A stretch of 64,000 nt of DNA from Cucumis sativus. Its lineage: Eukaryota > Streptophyta > Magnoliopsida > Cucurbitales > Cucurbitaceae. Shown here in pieces: positions 1 through 12,407 of the stretch (positions within the stretch are counted from its first letter, which is position 1; every line of letters begins with the position of its first letter). The stretch spans positions 28,490,408-28,554,407 of the forward strand of contig NC_026657.2 in the NCBI RefSeq assembly GCF_000004075.3, read 5' to 3'. The translations under genes were made by a program, and so were the position numbers. The notes under the pieces are model-generated. The model saw only the letters and a program-made list of their open reading frames with translations, did no database searches and was not told where the DNA came from.

Positions 1-461
1 ATGTTTTTCAAAATGTTTATATTCAATACTAAATTGAAACTTGATCTAAAATCAATCACCAAAAGCACAATTTTCCTTTCGATGAATATTTAATACATGA
101 CACCTATTTTATTTTATAATGCGAACATATAAAAATTACTGATATCGGACTATATACACAGTAATTATAAGATTATAAATTTGATATTTTTTGCAATTTA
201 AAATTACATTATCATAATTTTATGTTTTTTTTTTTTTTGTTATCTTCTGTCGACCAAAATGTGGCAAAATTTAGAAAAATCAAATTATTTATTTATGCAT
301 TTATCACTATTATTCTTCTTATGTAAAAAAAAATTATTTTATTTTTTGAAGCCCCCCAAAAGAAGTTGCAATATATGTAAGTTTCTACTGAAGGCCTCCC
401 CTCCCAGACGACCTAACTATTTCTTATCTTGTTATCCATACACCACGAGGACACCCAAACA
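1..461. other. AT-rich upstream region of the L17 gene
   Basis: No gene seen. AT-rich sequence with a T-run near 224-238. The last ~100 bases become mixed in composition and probably hold the promoter edge and 5' UTR of the L17 gene. No convincing TATA box was singled out. Confidence 0.5.
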
Positions 462-3193
462 ATGTCAATGGCGATTACAACGGCAACGGCAACTGCAAAT
501 GGCCGATGGAGCTTTACAACGTTGAGGTCAGCGCTACCGTCTGTGGGATCAGAAATTTGTACTCGGACTCGCGTTAGCTTTCCGTTGTCCAATGCTCGAG
601 TCAGTCGCAGAACCTGCAGCAAACCAATCGCCTCCTTTTCGGGTTTATGCCCCTTAAACCCACTCATTTCTACTGGCTCAGCAGGTAACTCCATACTCTC
701 TCACTTGTTACCTAGGCCGCCCCTTTTAATTCGATTTCTCTTCCGCTAATGCCGCGCTTATTCTGCTTCTAATGGCCGATTGATTTGTGACCTATGACTT
801 GAATGGTTCTGCAATTATTTACTATTTGTTTTATTTTTTAAAAATCGTGATTTCTACTTGAATTGATACGTCCCTTTTAGGCTTTTTCTCGGCAGCTTTC
901 TGGTACAAATACTGTACAAGTCTCCTGCTAATTTTGGTAACAGTTGGAAATCTCAAGTTAATATTCGCAGGAAATGAAACGTTGTTCCCCGTTTGTTCCA
1001 CTATTGAGTAACAATCGGAGATGAAACGTGAAAATATTTCTTTCGGGGGGTTTGTTTGTCTTCCTCAAACTCTGTTATCGAAAATTAGGTTTACAAACCT
1101 CCCATTTCTTTTTGTTTTTTGTTTTTGAAAATTAAGGCTATTTTATTCTCATTTCTTATCTTAATTTGCATATTTCTTACCTTAATTTGCATATTTCTTG
1201 GGTACAATAGTAAATTTCAATAATGAAACAAATTTTTAAAAGCTACTTTTTAGTTTTCAAAATTGAACATGGTTTCTGAAACCATGAGTAAAAAGTAGAT
1301 AATAAAGAAAAAAATTTGGAGGTGGAAGTAACGTTTAGTGGTCTAATTAAAAAAAATGAAATGGGCCATGTTTACAGGATTTGGTTGATGTTTTGATTGT
1401 ATTTCTAGCAATAAGCCCGTTGAAGTTGGTGCATTTTCAGGATTTCTATCATCAAGAAACTTAATATAAAATGGAAAAAAATAGGAATGCTTAGGATAGC
1501 AGGAAGTTCTAATGAATTTATTATTTCATTATATATGGCTGAGTATATAAATAATACACTAGGGGATGGGGAAAACATTGACTACCTTATAAGAGAGAGC
1601 CATGTAGTACGACAAATAAAAAACAATAACAAGTGTAAAAAATCAAACACAATTTGGAAGTTTATATATTTCCATCCCTGCTGCATTCTATATGTGAAAC
1701 TCTTCTCAATTACAGGATTGAACTGACTGGTTTTACATGGGCCGTCATAGTTCATAATTATTTCAAAGGGGTTTCGTTTGTGGCTTCATGGGCACCTTTA
1801 CATTTGGTCTCTGGTTGATGGTTTGACTGTATTCCTAGGCCTGAAATATGATATATAAATATGCCCATTGAAGTTGGTGTATTTTCAGGGTTTCTACCAT
1901 TAAGAGAGTGTGAACTTACATATATTTTAGAATAGTAGAAAGCTCAAATGAAAGGGATGGAAAATAGGAATGTTTAGAATAGTAGAAAGCTCAAATGAAT
2001 TATTTCATTCGATAAGGCCGAGTGAGTGTATATATTACGCAAGGGGATGCGGAGAATATTACCCATACCTTATGAGAGAGAGCCACAAATCAGAAAACAG
2101 TAACAAATATAGCAAATCAAACAACACCATTTGCAGGCAAATTCAAACGTTTTTCGGGTACCAGATTTAGTAGTTCCATTACCATATTCAGACATGAATT
2201 GAAACCTGGGCTCTTGGGCACTTTAATTTTATTCTCAACATATTGCGTTTGAATTACCGATGGTCAATATCATGTATGGCTTTATACTAGGTGGATACAA
2301 ACCTTACATATCAGATTAAAGTATTGTGGGCATGATATAAATGCTCTAGCATATTGGTCTCATAGAGTTTGTTATACTTTTACATATCCATTAATGAGAT
2401 AAGTTAAGGTTTCAACATTAAATTTTTAGTTAATATGAATTTCTAGATGCATTTGTAATAGAAATGGCCCGATGCATTTGAGGTTCTGAATGTCAGGCCT
2501 TAGTGGCTCAGAATTGTAGAAGTTTATTCACGTTGAATATTGTAGAGAGTTAGGACGTTAGCTTGATTAAATGATGTATGTCATATGCTACCCCATACAC
2601 CAACAATTATTATGAAAATGATATTTTGTCATTTGGTATATAAATCTAGTCAAATAACAATTTTTTTTTTTTAAATCATAAGCTAATAGAGCATAGAATT
2701 CCTGAGATTTATACAACTTTCTGTAATTTCTTTTCTGTGTACTAATTGTTATAGAACCTGTAATGCGCTTGTCCATCATGCAGATTACAATGGCTTTGAA
2801 CATAACTTCGAAATTGTTGATAATGGTTACCGAGTTTTTGCCATGAGACATGGCAAGCGGGTACCTAAGCTAAATAGGCCTCCTGACCAACGACGGGCAC
2901 TATTGCGAGGGCTCACCACCCAACTCCTTAAGCATGGTCGGATCAAAACCACCAGAACAAGAGCAAGTGCTATGCGTAAGTATGTTGACAAAATGATTAC
3001 ATTGGCAAAGGATGGTTCCTTGCATAAAAGGAGACAAGCTTTAGGCTTCATCTACGAAAAGCAGATTGTTCATGCATTATTTGCAGAAGTCCAAGATAGG
3101 TATGGGGAGAGAAACGGTGGATATACCAGAATTATAAGAACTCTGCCTAGGCGAGGGGACAACGCGCCTATGGCATACATTGAACTTGTCTGA
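462..3193 (+). CDS. RPL17: Plastid 50S ribosomal protein bL17 (2 exons)
   Basis: Exons 462-684 and 2784-3193 (210 aa). The junction splits one codon (G|AT, Asp) and the frame runs through. The product is a structural protein of the chloroplast large ribosomal subunit, near the exit tunnel. Residues 1 to about 75 are rich in Ser, Thr and Arg with few acidic residues, as expected of a transit peptide. The bacterial-type L17 core starts at [20 protein letters not shown] and ends in MAYIELV, matching my memory of the Arabidopsis nuclear-encoded plastid protein (about 211 aa). The start at 462 (MSMAITT) is preferred to the upstream in-frame ATG at 429 because it gives the normal precursor length. 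The 2.1-kb intron holds a diverged internal duplication (separate entry). Confidence is high for identity and for exon 2, slightly lower for the exact start. Confidence 0.93.
1378..2130 (+). repeat. Diverged direct duplication inside the L17 intron
   Basis: Segment 1378-1650 and segment 1805-2130 share an ordered series of matches: 'ggttgatg.tttga.tgtatt.ctag', then 'cc.ttgaagttggtg.attttcagg.tttct', then 'aggaatg.ttag.atag', and finally 'agagagagcca'. A second, local duplication inside the right copy repeats 'ttagaatagtagaaagctc' near 1927 and 1974. The two small open frames here (1487-1726, 1970-2170) look alike only because of this duplication and are not taken as genes. It could be an old tandem duplication or two copies of a small element. 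Confidence 0.7.
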
Positions 3194-6086
3194 ATATTGG
3201 CCAGTTATTTTTGTATCGGCGGAGTCAACCAATTCTAGTAATGGTGTGGAGATTTAATTCTTTTTGAGAGGTTGCCACATGTATGATTATAAACCTTGTA
3301 TTAATATTTGCATACATATACATACATGATGGACATAAATATTTTAAGTAAATTTGATCTACATTATGTGGGGTTTAGCTTTTCTTCCCAAACTAATATA
3401 CATCAGTGGTCGGCTTGGAGGCTCGAGTGACCTTCTGCATTTTAACCTCATCAACGATTCAATATTATCCTCTCTGCACTCTGTTGTCGGTTATCCTCCT
3501 ATAAATCTACCTCTATTTTCTCTCCTATCAAACCTTGCTTAATATTTAAGCTTCTTAAGTTAAAAGGGCTCTGTGGGTTGCATTCGTATGCTCCATAGTT
3601 TACTGAAAATCAGGAATTTTAATTTGATGTTAAAAGTCTTAGGTTAAATTGTAAGGTTTATTACGTGAAAACAATTATTATCTTATAGAGTATTTAGTGT
3701 TATTGACAACTAAAGTATCAGAGTAATTCATACATTAATCAAACAACGATTAAAGTCCATTAACAATCAATATCAAATTGATATCATCAAACAACAATCA
3801 AATAACTAATCAATATAAGATAGCAATTTGATAACAAACAATGTCAATATAAGATGATAGTTAGATAAGAATCACACATTTTTAACACTTGTGGACTTCT
3901 TAGTCATTTGGATATTCCAAATGGGTTGGCTTATGGATTTTACTATTTATGAAAAATCATAAATCATAGACAATATGTCTAATTTTAATAATTGATTTTA
4001 CAACTCTACAACTGTTTTTCCTTTATTATTATCATGGTCAACAACTATATTGATATAGTTATTAACAATATACCTAGTAGTTAAGAAAATCCAAATAATT
4101 ACTAATAGATAAATTTTTAAATATTTCTAATATAATACAGTTTTGTCATTTTAAATATTTCTAATATATTGCAGTTTTATTGGTATGATGTGTCAAGGAC
4201 CCAACAGAGACCAGATGATAAATGGGAATGCATTCTGGAAATAATCACTTGTAAAAAACAAAAGTTAAATACCACAACTTTATCATTTAAATTTATTTAC
4301 TACATGACAAATTAACAATATATAGACCTCAAGACAAATTAGCAAGTAAACATCCCAAATAGAAAATGTTTACGTAAAGCCTAGTTTTTGAAATCTATCC
4401 CGAATATCATCAATGTGTCGTACTCTTATTTTTAAATATAACAAAAATTATAAATATAACAAAAAAAATATAGTCAAATATTATATTTTATTAATAACGA
4501 CTTTCAATATTTATCAATGTCATTAATAGAAGTCTATAAATCTCTATTAATGTTAAAATTCAATTTTTTTTATGTTTTATAATTTCTTTTACTATTTACA
4601 ATAACTATTCCTTTTTATTTCATTATATAATAGTATATCTTTTTCTAAAATAAAAAAATAAATTAAAATATTTACAAACTATAACAAAGTTTTAGATTCT
4701 ATACGATAAAAATCGATAGACTTCTATTCTATCAATGTCACCGTTAGAAGGAACATACCATACGAATGTAAGATTTTTATCAAATGTTATATTTTTTACC
4801 ATTCACCCATAATATAAACATAACAATAAATCAACATGCCAAAATAATCATAAAAAACTAAAATTAGTGATGTAAGATTATTTTATTGATAATGTGAAAC
4901 TCTGAATTATATTCATTGATAAATATATAAAAAAAATGACACAATAGCTAGCAAACATATAAAATAGTAAATGGAATAAAGCATTTCTCCTATACATCAT
5001 ATGAACCTTCCGACCAATTAATTATAAACATCTATCACAATATGAATTTATTATTAATGTCGATTAGACCTTAATTATTGATGGATCTATTGCTAACAAA
5101 CATCTCCATGAGTGAATTGTCTATCATTAATTGAAAGAACTTGAAATTACACCATATTTATAAATACTTTTATAAATTGTGCTAGATTTATATTGTATGG
5201 TTAGATTATGATCATAAATGAGATTGGTTCAGATTTGGCTAATTAATGCATAATGTTCCTCAACTTTTAATTTGATAAGGCACAATTTCATACTGAGCAC
5301 ATGGCCATGATGGTCCTGACTCCTTACCTTGAGAAAGTGGAAAAAAGAAATCCGAAATCATAATAGTAGGAATTTAATTCCTACCTTTGTTTATTGTTTC
5401 CGACGACAATATCATTTAAGTATAGTGTGGATGTATGAGATATATTGAGTATTAACATATCATTTAGGTTGATGGAGGGGGGGAGTGAAAGGATAGGTTG
5501 GTCATGGTCCAACACAACCGCCCAAGGCGTAGGTGGACAATAATTTAGTTGAATATGGCAGCCGCACCAATACAAAATTAAACCAAATTAAATGGAAGTG
5601 TAGATAGAAATGAAATGAAATAAAATAATAGGAATAGGAAATAAATATCTTAGGCAATGATGGTTGACAGGGGCTGGAGGATGGTCGTGAGCCACTAAAA
5701 AATTAAAAATTAATTTATTGGGTGAAGAATAATTTTATAAAGGGAAGAAAAGGAGATAGCGCATGGGGTTTCGGGGTTACCGTAACAAAACAAATAGCAT
5801 AAAATAAAACTTCAGTATAATATTAGTAGAGGCGGGTGGCGTGGATTTGTTTTTCTCCCCTCCGTCACAATTGTTTGTTCTCACCCCCCGTCCAAAGTCA
5901 ATGAAGCATAAACAAACAAAGAGACATCTCGCAGCCTGGATGAGGATGAGGGCAGCCTCATGTTCTCCTACTTGCACAATATAATAATACTGATACATAT
6001 ACCTGACCGCACGCACACAAGGAGGAGGAGAGAAGCTGTAAGCTACTTTCCAGAGACAACTAGCTTAGTAAATAATATTATTAGGA
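3194..6086. other. Intergenic, AT-rich, no gene
   Basis: 3' UTR of the L17 gene, then about 2.5 kb of AT-rich DNA with no supported coding region. Around 4500-4760 there are degenerate 'tagaagtctataaa' and 'gatagacttctattctatca' motifs of a dispersed repeat also seen near 8700 and 39800. A TATA-like 'ttttataaag' at about 5733-5742 may belong to the promoter of the next gene. Confidence 0.5.
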
Positions 6087-6781
6087 ATGACGAAGGTATT
6101 CCCAAACGGGCCTTCCTCCTCCTGCAGCGACGCCATCGAGACTGTCCTCACCGTGTGGAAGAAATCTATGTTGTTGAATTGCGAGGGGTTTACCGTGTTT
6201 AACGCCGAAGGTAATTTGGTTTATAGGGTGGACAACTATCTGGCAGGCAATAAGGGCGAGATTCTACTCATGGACGCGGCCGGCAACCCTCTCTTTACAA
6301 TCCGTCGCAAGGTACGTACTGCAATGCTATATATATATACATATACATATTAATTTACTTTTGAACTTTTTGGTTGACTATATAGTATATAATCAAATAC
6401 ATATAGAGATTGAGCCTCGCCGATAGCTGGGTGGTTTACGAGGGTGAAACAGGCGCGAACCCCCGGTTCTCTGCGAGGAAGCAGATGAATCTGCTTAAAT
6501 CGAAGTGTTTGGCTCGTGTTGTTGAATTAGCTGGATCATGGTCGGGTAAGGGTATGAGTGTGTATGAGATCGAGGGGTGTTACGGGAAGAGATGCTGTGC
6601 GGTGTACGATGAGAAGCGGAGAATAGTGGCGGAGATCAAACGCAAGGAAGCAGCGGGAGGGTTGAGCTTTGGCACGGACGTATTCCGCCTCGTCGTCCAG
6701 CCTCAGATTGATACCACGGTAGCCATGGCCCTCCTCATCCTTCTGGACCAGATGTTTGGATCTTCTTCCACTACTCCATGA
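6087..6781 (+). CDS. LURP-one-related (LOR, DUF567) protein, 2 exons
   Basis: Exons 6087-6311 and 6407-6781 (199 aa), separated by a 95-bp GT-AG intron in phase 0. The protein begins MTKVFPN and carries the features of the LOR/Tubby-like C-terminal superfamily: 'WKKSMLLNCEGFTVFNAEGN', 'YRVDNY' (about residues 48-53), 'ILLMDAAGNPLFTIRRK' at the end of exon 1, then 'LADSWVVYEG' in exon 2. The family folds as a 12-stranded beta barrel around a central helix. Arabidopsis LURP1 is induced by oomycete infection, but most LOR paralogues have no known biochemical role, so no function is claimed. Length is normal for the family. Exon 2 is started at 6407 because AGA-TTG-AGC keeps frame and restores the family's basic-Leu sequence after RRK. 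Confidence 0.9.
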
Positions 6782-6894
6782 CAGATTTTTGTACTCAATC
6801 TCGAAATCAACAATCCCCGCTTTCTTCGATATATATACTCCTTTTTAATCAACGCCTTTTCCGACCCCTTGCTTCTCCCTCATTCACTGTACAT

Positions 6895-6900
6895 AATAAA
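6895..6900 (+). terminator. Likely polyadenylation signal of the LOR gene
   Basis: AATAAA lies 114 bases after the stop codon in a T-rich 3' region. Position and sequence fit; no transcript evidence. Confidence 0.4.
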
Positions 6901-9900
6901 CTGTAATATAGACATCACAATTTTCTAACAACATTCTTCCTCCCCCAATCTCATCAACCCCTCTCATTTCTGCCTATCCTGTGTTTTTAATTTCCTTTTT
7001 TAACTTATTATTATTACTAGGTTGAAATAGTTTAATTAGGAATGCTGAAAACTTCAATCCTTGCAACGACCCGTAAACGTCACACAGCTTATAGGCTTAG
7101 GATTTGTGTATTATTATTGGATATATATTCGGGAAGATTCAAGAGGGAACAACTATCTTCAACCATACCAAACTTCTCAAAAAACAAAACTATATGATGA
7201 TTTATGCTAAAAAATGAACAAATATCACACCAATAATATTACAGAGATAAGTCGATTGCTCCAAATAAGATCTTAAGTGGATCTATAGAATTTCATTACA
7301 ACAATTAACTATCAACCAAACTTCTACCACCTGAGAATAATTGACTTTCTCCACATTTAGTTTGGTCCTGAAAATTTAAAGGCAGAAAAAGGGAGCATTC
7401 ACGACGATGGAAATGATGAGATTGAAATAGATGAAGGGAAAGGGAAACTAACAAAAAAAAAAAGGTATTTACGGTTTAATCCTTCTTATAGTTTGAGACT
7501 TTGAGTTGTGTATACTTTATGTTGTTGGGTCATTTAATCTGAACACCCCAATAAATAATAAGGGCTCAATATAGTTGGTGGATATCCACTGATTACTATG
7601 TCAAACGTCCATGTTTTCACCCTCTATCCCCAATATAAGAATAATATGTATGTATATATATGAGAATAATACATGTCTATATAGAAGAAATTACATCAAA
7701 TATATATCTTACAAAAAATCTATAATCATTATCATTAATAACTAAACTAAATAAAGTGGAGGGACGTAACAATTTTATAACATATCATTTTATATATCAA
7801 ATAATATAATATAAGATGTATATTTTTCTTTTTCAATATGTTTATGAACACACAAAAAATAACTCAAAAGTATATTTTTGAAAACTATAGAATTTGTACA
7901 ATAAAAAAAAACGTACATGAATTTGTACAAAACTCGAGCAAAATAAAAACATATAAATGAAAAAAAGTTAAAAAATCATATAACAATGACAAAAAAAATG
8001 AAAATAAATATAATTTATATGAAAAAGAAAAAATGAACCAAATATTTATAATTTAAAAAATAAATATATAATATCTAAATATATATTTATTATCTCATTT
8101 GCTCACAACTAAAATAAATAGGCAAAGTGAAATTTGAAATTAACTAAATAAGAAAATCATTTTCATTTTTTTCTCAATTTGTGTCATTATGAATTTCTTC
8201 ATTTTTATAATAACATTAATTATAACAATAACAATGGGTAGTATTGGTCAGTTGAGTCAATATGTATTTTATGGAAAAAACGTAATTTTAAACTTCTGAT
8301 GTAATTGAGCTTATATGTTTAAGCTATACAAGTTAAAACCCAAAAATAAAAAACCGAAACAATTCAATCTTTATATTATACATATAATTCAAATTTGATG
8401 GAACAAACGAGCTTTTTTTAAGTCAATCCACGACCCAACCCATCTCAAAGAACAAAGCTAACCAAATTCAAATATATATACATATACACACACAACCCAA
8501 TACAACAACAAAACCTAACTCAATTCAATCTTTACATTTTTAATTAGGTTATGTAGTCTAAGTTTTTTTGGTTATTTGACTTATACAATATACAATCTTC
8601 AGTATAAATATGTTTTAAGAAAATTGGAATGAATAACCATTTCACCAATAATAATTAAGGATATAGCAAAATTTTAAAAAAATTGTAAATATAGTAAAAT
8701 TATCACTAATAGACTTGTATTGTATAGTCTATCAATAATAGACCAATATGTACAATCTGATCTATCGTTGATAGATTCATATCATTGATAGAATTTGACA
8801 AATTTTGCTATATTTACAAATTTTTTAAAATGTTGCTATATACTTAACTATTTTGAATCTAATTGCTAAATTTACAACTATCTCTATGTTTTACAATATA
8901 TGTCTCTTCAATAACAAGTGAACAAGTATAGTGATTTATATGGCATAAAAGTTAACATTTCATATTTAGGTACTCTTCAAATTCGAATGAATATGCTTGG
9001 TAAAACAAATTCACTTGATTTATGAATTTTTAAAATATATATTTTTAGTTCAATTCTTTTTTAAAATAGGTTTACAAGATTTTAGAGTACTTATTGTTTG
9101 ATTCTTTAAAATTAATTATATGATATTTAAAATTTGAAAACATTAATTTTGGAGGTGTTTGGTTAGTGATAAAAACCAAGAATTGAGTTGAATTGATAAT
9201 AATTATGAAAAAGTTATCAAGGAGAAAAATATGCATATTTTTGTAAGAAATTTGAGTTGAGAGTATTTAATTATTGGTGGACCAAACATGAATTGTTTTA
9301 TTTATTTATTTTTTAATTCACTCCATCCAAATCTTTCTTCACAACGAAAATATGAATTTTAAAAATTACTCTTTTAATTTTAAATGTCATACAATTGTTT
9401 CAAATAAAAGCATTATTTGAGACGCATTTTAAATGTAAGGGAAGTACCTTCCAAAGACCAAATGAATCAATGCAATTTTCGTAAACTTGATTAAAAATGT
9501 ACATTTTACATATTTTAAAACTTGGAGGACTCCTTCTCTCCCTTATATTTATAAAGTAAATCCGAACTAATTATTATCCACTTTACGAAAAGTTGAGATA
9601 GTTAATATGATATGGAGGGAGACTAATGTTTCTGACAAATTAAAAACAAGAAATAGGAAGTGAGACCAAGGCTTGATAGTTGTTTTGCCTTTTGTTTTCT
9701 ATATTTAAAAATTATATATGCTTATTTATTCACAATTTTTACTGAGCTTTTCACTTAATTAAACTTCCAAGTCAAATTCGTAATTTTCAAAATTTGACGT
9801 GATCTTTGACATATCTTTAGAAATAGGTAACGAAATGAACTTTAAGTGTTTATAGGGTTAATATAAAAAAGGAAAAAAAAAAATACTCTCTCTGAGATTT

Positions 9901-10432
9901 TATATCCTTCCCATTTAAAATAGTTGATTCGTCTTCAGTAGGTGGAAAAGGAAGCAGATCAAAATATATGAATGGTCAAAAGTAGGAGAAATAACGTAAT
10001 TTCTTATAATATCTCTGAATTAGTAGTGATTAAAAAGTTTCACACACAAGTAGAGAGAATAGAGTAATTAAAGAGTGAAAAGAATATAATGAATGAAGGA
10101 GAGTCAAAAAGGGAATTGAAATAGAGGAAAAAGGAAGAGGACGTTAAGGGGTGAGAGTTGCGGTGCAAGGAGGGTCGAAGATGGGTGATGGGATGCCTAA
10201 TATTTAGGGAAGGGAGGTTATTGATTCTTGGTTAACGAAGGCCACTCTCTGGTACCCTTAATTCACAACTTTATTATTCTCTTCTTTTTTTTTTTTTTAA
10301 TGGAAAAAAGTGAATGGAATCTCATGTTGCATTTGAATTTGTGCATATCTCTCCTCTCTCTGTAACCATTGTTTTTGATTGTTGTGGGAAAACGAGACCG
10401 GTTGGATTAGTCGTTGAAGGGGGAGGTGAGAA
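6901..10432. other. Intergenic, very AT-rich, no gene
   Basis: About 3.5 kb without a supported coding region. Contains the inverted-repeat element at 8661-8841 and runs of A/T. The last 400 bases (about 10030-10432) are purine-rich on this strand and then pyrimidine-rich just before the phosphatase start, as in plant 5' leaders. Confidence 0.5.
8661..8841. mobile_element. MITE-like element with ~41-bp terminal inverted repeats
   Basis: The left end 8661-8701 (starts atatagcaaaattttaaaaa) and the reverse complement of the right end 8801-8841 agree at about 38 of 41 positions. The 99-bp interior has no coding capacity and contains short palindromes built on 'tatcaat.atagac'. This is the form of a small non-autonomous DNA transposon or a long hairpin. 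A target-site duplication was not clear, so the true ends may lie slightly outside. Confidence 0.65.
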
Positions 10433-11476
10433 ATGGAAGGATTGGAGGGGCTTATAGAGAGGCTGATGGAAGGAAGAAAAAACAATGGCAAAAAGATTCA
10501 ACTAATAGAACCTGAAATTCGAGAGCTTTGCATCACGGCCAAACAAGTATTCCTCAGCCAGCCTAATCTCTTGCAATTACAAGCTCCGATTAACATCTGT
10601 GGTATAGATTCTAATCGATTAATATGATCTTTGATATGTGTGTGCGCGCGGGTACTAAATTTGAATTGAATTGTTTTATTTGGGGTAGGTGACATTCATG
10701 GGCAATATCCAGATCTGCTGCGACTGTTTGAGATGGGTGGGTTTCCTCCCGACGCCAACTATCTTTTTTTGGGGGACTACGTGGACAGAGGAAAACAGAG
10801 CATTGAAACCATAACCCTTCTGTTTGCATACAAAATCAAGTTCCCCGACAACTTTTTCCTACTTAGAGGAAACCACGAATGTGCTTCTATCAACCGGATC
10901 TACGGATTTTATGATGAATGCAAAAGGCGTTTCAACGTCCGTCTATGGAAGATCTTCACAGATTGCTTCAATTGCTTGCCTGTGGCGGCTGTCATAGACG
11001 ACAAGATCCTATGCATGCATGGTGGGCTTTCCCCCGAAATGCATAGCTTGAATCAGGTGGGAGATATAGAGAGGCCCATTGACGTCCCGGACCAGGGCCT
11101 TCTATGCGATCTTCTTTGGGCCGATCCAGATAAAGACATCAAAGGTTGGGGCGAAAATGACAGGGGAGTCTCCTTTACCTTCGGTGCAGACAAGGTCACC
11201 AATTTCTTGAAGAAACACAATCTTGATCTAATATGTCGCGCTCATCAGGTTGGTGTTGCTGCCTCTTTCTATTTCTTTCTTTCAATAATCATCAACCTTG
11301 CATTCTTCTAAAATTTCTTCTTACAGGTAGTTGAGGATGGTTATGAGTTTTTCGCAGACAGGCAATTGGTTACAATATTTTCAGCACCCAACTATTGCGG
11401 GGAGTTCGATAACGCAGGAGCTTTTATGAGCGTCGACTCCAGTTTGCTATGCTCATTTCAAATCATTAAGCCGTAG
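10433..11476 (+). CDS. Type 1 Ser/Thr protein phosphatase catalytic subunit (3 exons)
   Basis: Exons 10433-10601, 10689-11248 and 11327-11476 give 292 aa. All metallophosphatase signatures of the PPP family are present: GDIHGQ (57-62, metal ligands D58 and H60), GDYVDRG (85-91), RGNHE (116-120), HGGLSP, and SAPNYC just after the exon 3 start. The pattern [15 protein letters not shown] and the 'CSFQI.KP' end place it with plant PP1 (TOPP), not PP2A. It should dephosphorylate Ser/Thr substrates chosen by regulatory subunits in cytosol or nucleus. It stops right after 'SFQIIKP', so it is about 20 residues shorter than the usual 310-325 aa; the missing part is the variable C-terminal tail. The start is the first ATG of a frame whose [11 protein letters not shown] fits the usual N-terminal helix. 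Confidence 0.94.
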
Positions 11477-11669
11477 AAAGAATCAATACCATCTACCTTT
11501 TGCCTTCATTTAATCATCCAGACAAATTTAGACTCTCTTCCTAGCCTCTAATCTAGTCATTCCAATAGATTCTATTTCTTTTCATAACCATCCAATCCTA
11601 GTCATTACCAGGATTTGTATATAGCGACCGACTTCAACTCTGCGATGTATATACCTGATGTGTTTAATT

Positions 11670-11675
11670 AATAAA
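11670..11675 (+). terminator. Likely polyadenylation signal of the PP1 gene
   Basis: AATAAA about 195 bases after the stop codon, followed by AT-rich sequence. Inferred from sequence and position only. Confidence 0.4.
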
Positions 11676-12407
11676 ATTAGAAGACATTGAAATTAATTAA
11701 ATTTAATCTCTCTCGTGCCTTTCAAATCTACTTACCCCACACACACTCGTACACATGTTTAAAGAAGAAACTCGTAGCTTCAGTTTTGACTCGCACCCAG
11801 GTGCAGCAATTGGAACAAGCATCACTCACAAATCAGAATTCAACACAAAACAACTAACACAAGGATCACAATTCACATGAATACCTTTCACTTCCCCTCA
11901 TAACTATTTGAAGAAAAATACTTGGGTGCAGTCCGTTGCACTGACTGGACCCAAAAAGCGTGCTACACATGACATTTTTTATGTATTTTTAATTAATATG
12001 TATAGAAGATATGAGAACATCTATTAGACAACAATGAGGTGATTAGGTTTAAATCATCTCATGCATTCATGAGAATGAACCACATTCTTTTTACCTCTCC
12101 TCATCTAAAAATCTTTTGGATGTTTTATTTTATTTTGTAATCTATTGAATTAATGCGCTATTCTAGATATAATTTTCCACTCTGACATTTGTTCGATTTT
12201 TAACATGAAATAATGTAGATATAGATACACGGGAAGGACATAAAACTTTTTTCTCTTCCTAGGTCTTAGATACAAGAATTTCTCACACCTCCATTCGGAA
12301 TGTGACCATATATATGGACACGACTTGGATAGTCCAACGTCTCTAAGTGAAACGCTAGAATGCTCGAATTTAAATTTTAAACTTAATCTTAAAAGGAACA
12401 TGCTTTA

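Noticed and set aside
1487-2170. Two similar small open frames (79 and 66 aa) in the L17 intron as a duplicated gene family
   Set aside because: They sit inside a duplicated intron segment, have no recognised domain, and differ by frame-independent indels.
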